Assembly: GCA_030018875.1 (NCBI GenBank)
Contig: JASEHK010000118.1
Span: 1-5,073 of the forward strand
Direction: 5' to 3'
DNA length: 5,073 nt
From: Endomicrobiia bacterium
GTDB lineage: Bacteria > Elusimicrobiota > Endomicrobiia > PHAN01
Of this stretch, positions 1-5,017 are shown piece by piece. The notes beneath the pieces are model-generated. The model was not told the origin of the DNA and made no database searches. It was given only the letters and a program-made list of their open reading frames with translations. The position numbers and the translations under genes are program-made. Within the stretch, counting starts at the first letter, position 1; each line of letters starts with the position of its first letter.

Positions 1-16
1 GATATAAATATTTCGC

Positions 17-53
17 AATGACAGGACGGGACACTGTCCCTACTATTGTCATT
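17..53. repeat. Nested inverted repeat
   Basis: Outer arms AATGACA (17-23) and TGTCATT (47-53) are perfect 7-bp complements. They enclose a second palindrome, GGGACACTGTCCC (28-40), which has 6-bp arms around one central base. Nested arms suggest a small dispersed palindromic element or transcript-level hairpin. The right outer arm overlaps the next repeat by three bases. No gene is attached to it. A function is not evident. Confidence 0.5.
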
Positions 54-75
54 CCCGCATGCTTTTAGCGGGAAT
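51..75. repeat. Palindrome of the ATTCCC...GGGAAT type (dRS3/REP-like)
   Basis: Arms ATTCCCGC (51-58) and GCGGGAAT (68-75) are perfect 8-bp complements around a 9-base loop. The arm sequence resembles the dRS3 repeat of Neisseria (ATTCCC, 8 bases, GGGAAT) and REP-like elements common in many bacterial genomes. The loop differs from dRS3, so this is likeness of type, not proof of common origin. It is probably a dispersed repeat; genome copy number cannot be seen here. Confidence 0.55.
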
Positions 76-105
76 CCAGTTTTTCTTTTTTGTTTCCCTT
101 CCTCT

Positions 106-122
106 CCCGACGTAACGTCGGG
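106..122. repeat. 17-bp near-perfect palindrome
   Basis: Arms CCCGACGT (106-113) and ACGTCGGG (115-122) are perfect 8-bp complements with a single central A. The very short spacer makes an RNA hairpin unlikely to be optimal and fits a palindromic repeat, or a dimer-binding site. It lies more than 200 bp before the first gene and is followed directly by another palindrome, which favours a repeat. Confidence 0.5.
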
Positions 123-137
123 ACTATGCGCCATAGT
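123..137. repeat. Short palindrome ACTATG/CATAGT
   Basis: ACTATG (123-128) and CATAGT (132-137) are perfect 6-bp complements around CGC. It abuts the preceding palindrome with no gap, so the two may be one composite repeat. Six-bp arms alone are weak evidence; the confidence comes from its position in the palindrome chain. Confidence 0.35.
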
Positions 138-161
138 GCCCCGCCGGAAAGCGGCTATGCG

Positions 162-181
162 GGCGGGATGGCAATCCCGCC
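162..181. repeat. GC-rich hairpin repeat
   Basis: GGCGGGAT (162-169) pairs perfectly with ATCCCGCC (174-181) across a 4-base loop. There is no T-run after it, so it does not look like an intrinsic terminator on the + strand. It closes the palindrome cluster at 17-181. A shorter complementary pair, CCGC (141-144) and GCGG (151-154), lies just upstream. Confidence 0.5.
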
Positions 182-268
182 GCTACCTTGCCTTTACTAA
201 CCACCACTTTGTTTTTACGAACAACGAGCCACCGCCTCTACGCCCGCCCCGCCGCCCTTGTTTTTTTC

Positions 269-303
269 CACCCTTCACCTTTCACCCATCACCCTTCACG
301 TTT
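269..303 (-). repeat. Heptameric short tandem repeat, five units
   Basis: Five consecutive 7-bp units are seen: CACCCTT, CACCTTT, CACCCAT, CACCCTT and CACGTTT. On the opposite strand the units read as variants of a GTGA-containing heptad, similar in plan to the array at 4951-4985. Degenerate heptad arrays in intergenic DNA are known from cyanobacteria as STRR sequences. The periodicity is direct observation; the comparison is analogy. It lies 47 bp before the first gene. Confidence 0.65.
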
Positions 304-311
304 TTTCTCTC

Positions 312-333
312 CGTAACAACTTCGTAACAACTT
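312..333 (+). promoter_or_regulatory. Tandem 11-bp direct repeat upstream of the first gene
   Basis: CGTAACAACTT occurs twice without spacing (312-322 and 323-333). An 11-bp period puts both copies on the same helical face, the arrangement used by tandem-binding regulators such as OmpR/PhoB-family proteins, whose sites overlap the -35 region. Here the repeat ends five bases before a possible -10 box. The core GTAACAAC recurs at 4979-4986 beside another repeat array, so it may instead be intergenic repeat material. The operator reading is inference. Confidence 0.4.
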
Positions 334-338
334 TTTGC

Positions 339-344
339 TATAAG
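339..344 (+). promoter_or_regulatory. Possible -10 box of the operon promoter
   Basis: TATAAG differs from the sigma70 -10 consensus TATAAT at one base. No good -35 hexamer lies 16-18 bp upstream; that region is occupied by the direct repeat at 312-333, which would suit an activator-dependent promoter. Transcription would be expected to begin near base 351, the first base of the GTG start codon. It is one short match in AT-rich DNA. Confidence 0.35.
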
Positions 345-350
345 TAGAGC

Positions 351-1616
351 GTGTTCGGATTAGTCGGATGCGTCACGCGCGTTTTACGCATTCGCCGCCC
401 GGCCGTTGTTGCGCCGTTGGCGGCCTTGCTGTTTTTTGTCGGTTTTGTCGAGGCGGCGCCGACCGCGTCCGATAAGGCAAAAACATCTTCCGTCGCGCAA
501 GGAGAACGCGCAAAAGACAGGGAAAACCTCGCTGCCGAAAAAGACCGCGTCAAATCCGAACAATCTCGCGTCCGCGAAGCATCCCGTTCCTCCGTCGCCC
601 AAATCCGCGAAGGCGATGCCGCTTTCGGCAAAAAGAACTATGCGGCGGCGATGGACCACTATATGCAGGCCCTCCTGATTGCCCCCGACGGTAAAACCGC
701 CCGCGCGCGGCTTGAAAAGACGGCCCAAAAGATACTCGAGCCCGAAAAAAAACGCATCGAGGCGGAACGCAAAAAAGTAATGGCCGAGTATCGGAAATTA
801 ATGGCCGGCCGCAAAGTCGAAAGCATCGAATCGCTCTACTCGAAGGCTGTGTCCAATTACAACAAGAAAAATTTCCTCAAGAGTTACGAGGCCGTGCGAA
901 AGACAGTCGCTTTGAACCCCGACTACAAAAACATAAAGTTTTACGACGACAGCATAACCTCCGATATGCGTTCCACCTCCCTCGCCGACACGATAGCCGA
1001 CGTGGAAACACTCAGTTACGCCAAAGGATTCGCGGCATTTAATTTCGATAAGAATCTCGCCGAGGCCGTGAGGCAATGGGAGAGGGTTTTGGCCATCAAC
1101 TCCCGCCGCGCGGAAGTCATCGAATATCTTAAGAACGCCAAAAGCATCCTCGACGCCGCCGCTCTCGCGCGGCGCATAGACGAGGTCACCGCCCGTCTTG
1201 CCGCCCTGTATGCCGCGGGCGAAAAAGAGTTCGACGTCAAAAAATACGTCCAGTCAATCAAAGAGTGGGAAAAGGTCATAGATCTCGCGCGCAAAGAATC
1301 CGCCGTGCCGGACTCTCCCGTGTGGGAGGCCAAGGCCCGCGACTCGATAAGCGCCGCGCTTATGGAGATAGAAAAACTCTCCAAGAAGCCGCCCGCCGCG
1401 CCGCCTAAGGTCGCGGCGAAGAAGCCCGAACCCGAGGTTGTCATTGACGAGGCTGCCGCCAACCGTTACTATCAGGAAGGCATGGTCGCCTACGCCCAGG
1501 GCCGTCTCAGGGAGGCCGTTCGTTCGTGGGACTTGGCTATCAGGATGAATCCGGGCCACGACCGCGCCCGCAAAGCCAAAGAGCGCGCCGAAGCCGAACT
1601 TTCCGGCGGTCGCTGA
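351..1616 (+). CDS. Exported tetratricopeptide-repeat (TPR) protein
   Basis: The 421-residue product is predicted to be secreted and to act as a periplasmic protein-interaction scaffold. Residues 1-35 form a signal peptide: basic segment near 10-16, hydrophobic core 18-33, likely cleavage after Val-Glu-Ala. A charged, probably coiled-coil stretch spans about 48-80. TPR-like helix pairs follow near 82-115, 162-192, 222-252, 286-315 and 369-402. Three share a tryptophan motif: AVRQWERVLAIN (239), SIKEWEKVIDLA (302) and AVRSWDLAIRMN (389). A second charged helix lies at 115-150. A Pro/Lys/Ala linker (345-362) separates the last TPR. The start is GTG; no other ATG, GTG or TTG lies ahead of the hydrophobic core and no ribosome-binding site is visible. 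TPR proteins with this plan occur in pilus and secretion clusters, but the specific family is not recognised. The partner and exact role are unknown. Confidence 0.85.
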   Translation: MFGLVGCVTRVLRIRRPAVVAPLAALLFFVGFVEAAPTASDKAKTSSVAQGERAKDRENLAAEKDRVKSEQSRVREASRSSVAQIREGDAAFGKKNYAAAMDHYMQALLIAPDGKTARARLEKTAQKILEPEKKRIEAERKKVMAEYRKLMAGRKVESIESLYSKAVSNYNKKNFLKSYEAVRKTVALNPDYKNIKFYDDSITSDMRSTSLADTIADVETLSYAKGFAAFNFDKNLAEAVRQWERVLAINSRRAEVIEYLKNAKSILDAAALARRIDEVTARLAALYAAGEKEFDVKKYVQSIKEWEKVIDLARKESAVPDSPVWEAKARDSISAALMEIEKLSKKPPAAPPKVAAKKPEPEVVIDEAAANRYYQEGMVAYAQGRLREAVRSWDLAIRMNPGHDRARKAKERAEAELSGGR

Positions 1617-1628
1617 TGCGGCGCGACC
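1608..1628 (+). other. Small GC-rich hairpin over the TPR gene stop codon
   Basis: GGTCGC (1608-1613) pairs with GCGACC (1623-1628) around a 9-base loop that contains the TGA stop. No T-run follows, so it is not a standard terminator. It could stabilise or process the mRNA between the TPR and kinase genes, or be chance in GC-rich coding sequence. Confidence 0.25.
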
Positions 1629-1629
1629 C

Positions 1630-1653
1630 TTGATTGAAAAGTTTGATTGAAAA
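1630..1653 (+). repeat. 11-bp direct repeat before the kinase gene
   Basis: TTGATTGAAAA occurs at 1630-1640 and again at 1643-1653, two bases apart, filling most of the 40-bp gap between the TPR and kinase genes. The second copy runs into the A-tract that precedes the kinase ATG. There is no purine-rich Shine-Dalgarno sequence here. It looks like a local duplication. Confidence 0.45.
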
Positions 1654-1656
1654 AAA

Positions 1657-3060
1657 ATGAAACTCCGATTTAAAATATCCGTAGTGATGGTCGGACTCGT
1701 TCTGGCCGTGCTTTTCTCGACGATGCTCGTGCTGTATCATTACGAAAAACAGGTTCTGCTGGCCGATATCTCGGAAAAGATGGATATGACGCTCAAGCAT
1801 TTTGTCAAGGTCTCCGAGGAGGCTTTGATAGTTCAGGACGACCTTCTGCTTCTCAACTACACCAACCTGATAAAAAAGACCGACGCATCGGTCGTCTACG
1901 CGGCGTTCCGCGACCGCTCCGGAGTTTTTCTGGCGCACACCGATCCGTCGCTCATTTATAAAAAAAATCGCAACGTTGCGGCGAAGGACGATGGCTCGAT
2001 AATAGTCCGCGAGCGGGAAGTCAACCTGTCGAAAAGGTGCTTGGGATACTGCGAAGTCGGATTTTCGAAAGAGTATATAGACGGAGCCGTCGAATCATCT
2101 TTGGCGGACACGCGCAAGCGCATATACGCCATAGCCGTCGTCGGAGTATTTATGGGGTTCATCGGCGCCTTTTTCCTCGGGCATACCATAACAGCCCCGA
2201 TATATCAAGTAGTCGAGGGAGCCAAGAAAATCGGCGGAGGGGATCTTGCATTTGAAATAAACATCCGCCGCCGCGACGAGCTCGGCGTTCTCGCCGACGA
2301 GTTCAACGCCATGGCGCGCAAACTCAAAGAACTCGACGATATGAAGAGGGACTTCGTCGCGTCCGTCACTCACGAACTGCGCTCGCCTCTCGCCGCCGTG
2401 CAAAGTTACGTATCGTTGCTTCTTGAAAAGAAAGATTTTTCCAGAGAGATCGTCGAAGAAAGCATGATACGGATAAAAAACAACACGACTCGCCTCGGGC
2501 GGTTCATTAATGATCTTCTGGACGTGGCCAAGATAGAGGCCGGCAAACTCGACATCTCTTGCGTTAGAATGAACATCGCGCCGGCCATTACCGACGTCAT
2601 AGAACTTTTCGCCGCGGCCGCCGCCGAGAAAAAAATAAAACTCTCTGCGGGGCTCCCGGGCGAGAAGATAATGGTGATTGCCGACGAGGATCGCTTGAGG
2701 CAGGTCATCACCAATCTGGTCAATAACGCCTTGAAGTTTACGCCGGCCGGCGGGACAGTGACCGTGAAGGCCGTCGCGGAACCCGCGGCCTATACTTCTT
2801 CGGGGCGCGCCATCGTCAGCGTGTCCGATACCGGAATAGGAATACCCAAAGACGCGCTGGAGAGAATATTCTCGAAGTTTGAACAGGTCAAAGGCGTGAG
2901 GGACAATATAAAAGGACCCAAAGGCACCGGCCTCGGCTTGGCGATAGCCAAAGCCATCGTCGAGATTCATGGCGGGAACATCCGCGTCGAGAGCGAACCG
3001 GGCAGAGGGGCATCCTTCATTTTCACTGTCCCCATGGCGCCGCCCTTATCGGAAGATTGA
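1657..3060 (+). CDS. Membrane sensor histidine kinase (HAMP, HisKA, HATPase_c)
   Basis: This 467-residue kinase senses a signal outside the inner membrane, autophosphorylates on histidine and should pass phosphate to a receiver, most likely the one encoded next. Transmembrane helices lie at about 7-27 and 156-176 and bound a sensor domain of roughly 128 residues. Within it, AAFRDRSGVFLAHTDPS (82-98) recalls Cache/PAS-like sensor folds. A HAMP linker (about 177-230) leads to the H-box VTHELRSPLAAV with phosphoacceptor His239. The ATPase domain shows the N-box NLVNNALKF (353-361), G1 DTGIGIP (391-397), F-box FSKFEQV (405-411) and G2 GTGLGLAIAK (423-432). Every catalytic box is intact. Length and layout match PhoR/VicK-type kinases. 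The ATG follows an A-tract without a clear ribosome-binding site. Two cysteines, Cys128 and Cys132, lie in the sensor domain. The ligand cannot be told from sequence. Confidence 0.95.
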   Translation: MKLRFKISVVMVGLVLAVLFSTMLVLYHYEKQVLLADISEKMDMTLKHFVKVSEEALIVQDDLLLLNYTNLIKKTDASVVYAAFRDRSGVFLAHTDPSLIYKKNRNVAAKDDGSIIVREREVNLSKRCLGYCEVGFSKEYIDGAVESSLADTRKRIYAIAVVGVFMGFIGAFFLGHTITAPIYQVVEGAKKIGGGDLAFEINIRRRDELGVLADEFNAMARKLKELDDMKRDFVASVTHELRSPLAAVQSYVSLLLEKKDFSREIVEESMIRIKNNTTRLGRFINDLLDVAKIEAGKLDISCVRMNIAPAITDVIELFAAAAAEKKIKLSAGLPGEKIMVIADEDRLRQVITNLVNNALKFTPAGGTVTVKAVAEPAAYTSSGRAIVSVSDTGIGIPKDALERIFSKFEQVKGVRDNIKGPKGTGLGLAIAKAIVEIHGGNIRVESEPGRGASFIFTVPMAPPLSED

Positions 3061-3074
3061 ATACTATGAAGGCA

Positions 3075-3130
3075 GGATTAAGGATTAAGCGGCGAGATAA
3101 GTAAAAACAAAAAAACTCAATTCTTAATCC
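3075..3130. repeat. Heptad direct repeat with distant inverted copy in the kinase-receiver gap
   Basis: GGATTAA is repeated in tandem (3075-3081, 3082-3088, then G), so the 8-mer GGATTAAG occurs at 3075-3082 and 3082-3089. Its exact reverse complement CTTAATCC lies at 3123-3130. The pair could form an 8-bp stem around 33 AT-rich bases, or 40 using the first copy. The loop is too long and the stem too weak for a typical terminator. The insert separates two genes that otherwise look cotranscribed. I saw no convincing promoter in this 144-bp gap. Confidence 0.5.
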
Positions 3131-3193
3131 ACTTTAATGGAATAAAAACGCGGCGAAGACACTCTAACTCGTTGTGCGGGCCGCTCGCGTTGT

Positions 3194-3197
3194 GGAG
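3194..3197 (+). promoter_or_regulatory. Ribosome-binding site of the receiver gene
   Basis: GGAG sits 7 bases before the ATG at 3205. This fixes the start there rather than at the in-frame TTG at 3172, which would add eleven residues not expected ahead of a receiver domain's first strand. Confidence 0.75.
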
Positions 3198-3204
3198 AAA
3201 AGCA

Positions 3205-3597
3205 ATGTCTGAAAAAATACTGGTTGTGGACGATGAAGAAGATTATCTGCACATTTTGAAGCTCCTGCTCTCGAGCGAGGGTTATGACGTTGACACCGCC
3301 TGCGACGGGGCCGACGGATGGGAGAAACTCAAAGCGGGCGGTTATAACCTGGCCATAGTGGACATAAACATGCCCCGTATGGACGGATACCAACTCTGCG
3401 GCGAGATAAGAAAGTCCGAAACTTTGAAAGAGACCCCCGTCATAATGTTGACGGTCCGCAGCAGAGACGAAGAACAGATATGGGGTCTTGAAGTCGGCTC
3501 CGACGATTACGTAACAAAACCTTTTGAGCCGTCGGTGCTGGTTGCCAAGATAAAGTCGGTATTGAGGCGCTCGCGTCAGGTCGGTCTCGACGGATGA
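3205..3597 (+). CDS. Stand-alone response-regulator receiver domain (CheY-like)
   Basis: The 130-residue protein is one complete receiver domain with nothing attached. The acidic pair Asp9/Asp10 follows the first strand (KILVVDDEED). Asp53 in IVDINMPRMDG is the phosphoacceptor, Thr83 in IMLT is the switch residue, and Lys105 in VTKPF completes the pocket. The chain ends at LRRSRQVGLDG, about where an OmpR-type linker would begin, but the gene stops with no DNA-binding or enzymatic domain. It should therefore act by binding a partner, as CheY, PilG and Spo0F do, or pass phosphate onward. The upstream kinase is its likely donor. The secretin-domain gene begins 28 bp downstream, suggesting cotranscription. 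The domain is certain; the partner is unknown. Confidence 0.95.
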   Translation: MSEKILVVDDEEDYLHILKLLLSSEGYDVDTACDGADGWEKLKAGGYNLAIVDINMPRMDGYQLCGEIRKSETLKETPVIMLTVRSRDEEQIWGLEVGSDDYVTKPFEPSVLVAKIKSVLRRSRQVGLDG

Positions 3598-3617
3598 ATA
3601 AAACTCGCCGCTCTCAC

Positions 3618-3622
3618 GGAGG
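3618..3622 (+). promoter_or_regulatory. Strong Shine-Dalgarno that suits a GTG start
   Basis: GGAGG ends only three bases before the ATG at 3626 but six bases before the next codon, GTG at 3629. The usual 5-9 base spacing favours GTG 3629 as the true start, shortening the signal peptide by one residue. Confidence 0.6.
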
Positions 3623-3625
3623 TTT

Positions 3626-4420
3626 ATGGTGACCCCGCAAAAAATAAAAATTAGCAGGTCGAGTCCGTTATCCGCCGCGGCTTTGATGGCCGCGGGCGTC
3701 TTTTTTTTCGTTTCGGCTCCGGCCCGCGCCGAGAACGAGATGATACAGATTACCGTCGAGATCGTCGAGGTCATCAATTCCAAGGCGCGGGAATTGGGCG
3801 TCAAATGGGCGGACACGATGCAGTCAGGCGAAGTAATGTGGCAGGCCTCGGGGCGTCAGCCCGAATATCTTCCCGAGGTTCCCTCGGTGATAAAAGTCGG
3901 CGACTGGGCCAGATGGAGCCCGTTCACGGCCGATCTTAAAATGCTTGTCGAGAAGGGCGCGGCCAAGATAATGTCGAAGCCCAAACTTCTTACTAAAAGC
4001 GGCTCGGAGGCCAAAGTCCTCGTCGGAGGCGCGTATCCCGTCGCTATCGCTGGCATCGCCGGAGCGACGGGCAGCATAGAGTGGAAAGAATACGGCATAC
4101 GGCTTATAATCAAACCCGTCGCGCTACCCAATAAAAAAATATCGGCCGCCATTACCACCGAGGTAAGCCGTCTGGATTGGGCGAACAAAGTGCAGGGTTT
4201 TCCTGCCATCGTCACGCGCGAAGCCACTTCGGAAATCATCGTCAACGCCGGCGACACGCTGACCATTGCGGGCCTTACCGAAAGCAAGAAAGAGGAAAAA
4301 ATAATCGGCGTGCCCGTTCTTATGGACATACCCTTTCTGGGAGAGCTTTTCAAAAGAAAAAGCTATAATGACGTTGAAAGCACCGTCGTTATATTTGTAA
4401 CGCCAAGCTACGCCAACTAA
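3626..4420 (+). CDS. Short secretin-domain outer-membrane protein (type II/III secretion family)
   Basis: The 264-residue product carries a signal peptide (hydrophobic core about 16-31, likely cleavage after Ala-Arg-Ala35) and then essentially only a secretin domain. ITVEIVEVINSKARELGVKW (42-61) matches the opening of the domain in GspD, PilQ and CpaC. IMSKPKLLTKSGSEAKVLVGG (115-135) and the EYGIRLIIKP strand (155-164) follow. The closing signature is near GDTLTIAGL (209-217) and VPVLMDIPFLGELF (229-242), ending in VVIFVTPSYAN. Known secretins form multimeric outer-membrane gates and usually exceed 400 residues because of periplasmic N0/N1/N2 or BON domains; none is present here, nor a C-terminal pilotin-binding tail. 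It may rely on neighbours for those roles. In the signature, Met233 stands where Gly is usual. Start may be GTG 3629. A CpaC-like origin is possible but unproven. Confidence 0.85.
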   Translation: MVTPQKIKISRSSPLSAAALMAAGVFFFVSAPARAENEMIQITVEIVEVINSKARELGVKWADTMQSGEVMWQASGRQPEYLPEVPSVIKVGDWARWSPFTADLKMLVEKGAAKIMSKPKLLTKSGSEAKVLVGGAYPVAIAGIAGATGSIEWKEYGIRLIIKPVALPNKKISAAITTEVSRLDWANKVQGFPAIVTREATSEIIVNAGDTLTIAGLTESKKEEKIIGVPVLMDIPFLGELFKRKSYNDVESTVVIFVTPSYAN

Positions 4421-4426
4421 AAAATT

Positions 4427-4951
4427 ATGACTGAAAAAAACCCAAAACTCCGTCGCCGTTCCGGTTTTTACGCAATCCTGAAACACTCTCCTCCTCATTC
4501 TCCTTGGATCTCGGGCGCGTTCGCTCCCGCATCTTTCCGGCGTTTTTTAACAGTCCTCGCGCCTCTATGCCTCATCCTAATTTTTGCTTCATCCTGCGCC
4601 CGGGCGCCACTTGCCACATCCGTAGAATTCCGCGGCAAGGTTTATTACGGAGCAGAGACCGACTCCGGTAAAATACTGGTGCTTGGGCCGCTTTCAGGCG
4701 CGCGCGTGGCATGCCTCAACACAAACGATATTGTCCTCACAAACGCGGCTGGCGCCTACACATTAAAAGCGGAAGCGTCCCGACAATTCTTATCCAGCGA
4801 TTACGACACATACATACTTGAAGCGTCCGGCACATCAAGTCCGTCCATTTATCCGGCGGGGAATTATATAAATCAGCAGATTGAAGTCCGCGGCGGGGCG
4901 GGGAAAACGATTTATGTGCGGGACTTCCTTTTATATCGGAACAAGCAGTAG
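4427..4951 (+). CDS. Probable lipoprotein with a carboxypeptidase-regulatory-like beta domain
   Basis: The 174-residue product starts six bases after the secretin stop, so it is probably translated from the same mRNA. A hydrophobic stretch (40-55), preceded by Arg38-Arg39, ends in FASSC, a lipobox-like sequence with Cys57 as the likely lipidated residue; Ala rather than Leu at -3 is not ideal. The rest, SVEFRGKVYYG (65-75), LSGARVACLNTNDIVLTNAAGAYTLKA (89-115, in part) and YILEASG (129-135), has the pattern of a CarboxypepD_reg-like Ig-fold sandwich. The 37 residues before the signal are unusually long, but no other ATG, GTG or TTG lies in frame before Cys57, and no ribosome-binding site is visible. 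It could be a pilotin-like or accessory partner of the secretin; that is inference from position. The family is not recognised. Confidence 0.7.
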   Translation: MTEKNPKLRRRSGFYAILKHSPPHSPWISGAFAPASFRRFLTVLAPLCLILIFASSCARAPLATSVEFRGKVYYGAETDSGKILVLGPLSGARVACLNTNDIVLTNAAGAYTLKAEASRQFLSSDYDTYILEASGTSSPSIYPAGNYINQQIEVRGGAGKTIYVRDFLLYRNKQ

Positions 4952-4985
4952 TGATAAGTGAATAGTGAATAGTAAATAGTAACAA
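4951..4985 (+). repeat. Heptameric short tandem repeat after the lipoprotein gene
   Basis: Five 7-bp units follow each other: GTGATAA, GTGAATA, GTGAATA, GTAAATA and GTAACAA. The first base is also the last base of the lipoprotein TAG stop codon. Its strand-sense GTGA core resembles the opposite strand of the array at 269-303. No T-run or GC-rich stem suggests a terminator. Confidence 0.65.
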
Positions 4986-5017
4986 CGGTAGCGACGGCAA
5001 ATGAAGCGATGGCGTAG

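Larger units (their letters stand above)
1..350. other. Repeat-rich upstream gap without a convincing gene
   Basis: This gap holds no reading frame that looks like a real protein. Bases 17-181 are a chain of short palindromes, 182-268 is C- and T-rich sequence without clear structure, 269-303 is a heptameric tandem repeat, and 312-344 holds the only promoter-like signal in the window. An open frame across 46-327 has low-complexity residues produced by translating the repeats. No tRNA or other RNA gene was recognised. Confidence 0.7.

Noticed and set aside
269..303. CRISPR-like array
   Set aside because: The units are 7 bp, contiguous and degenerate, with no spacers.
46..327. Open frame of 93 codons on the + strand before the first gene
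   Set aside because: It starts with TTG inside a palindrome, runs through several repeats, and its Phe/Pro/Ser-rich end is simply the translated heptad array.
1608..1640. Terminator between the TPR and kinase genes
   Set aside because: A 6-bp GC stem is present, but it is followed by TTGATTGAAAA rather than a T-tract, and the kinase gene follows after 40 bp.
2095..2970. 291-codon open frame on the minus strand within the kinase gene
   Set aside because: It lies wholly antisense to a gene with every expected kinase motif; its composition shows no recognisable domain, and long antisense frames are common opposite GC-rich codons.
3075..3130. Intrinsic terminator after the kinase gene
   Set aside because: The possible stem has only 8 AT-rich pairs, a loop of at least 33 bases and no T-run after it.
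3172..3204. Longer receiver protein starting at TTG 3172
   Set aside because: The ATG at 3205 has a well-placed GGAG and gives the normal receiver N-terminus directly before the first beta strand.
3061..3204. Separate promoter for the receiver gene
   Set aside because: The stretch is AT-rich and offers several loose -10 look-alikes, but none has a -35 partner at 16-18 bp good enough to report.
3124..3816. 230-codon open frame on the minus strand over the receiver and secretin start
   Set aside because: It is antisense to a certain receiver gene and to a clear signal peptide, and shows no domain of its own.
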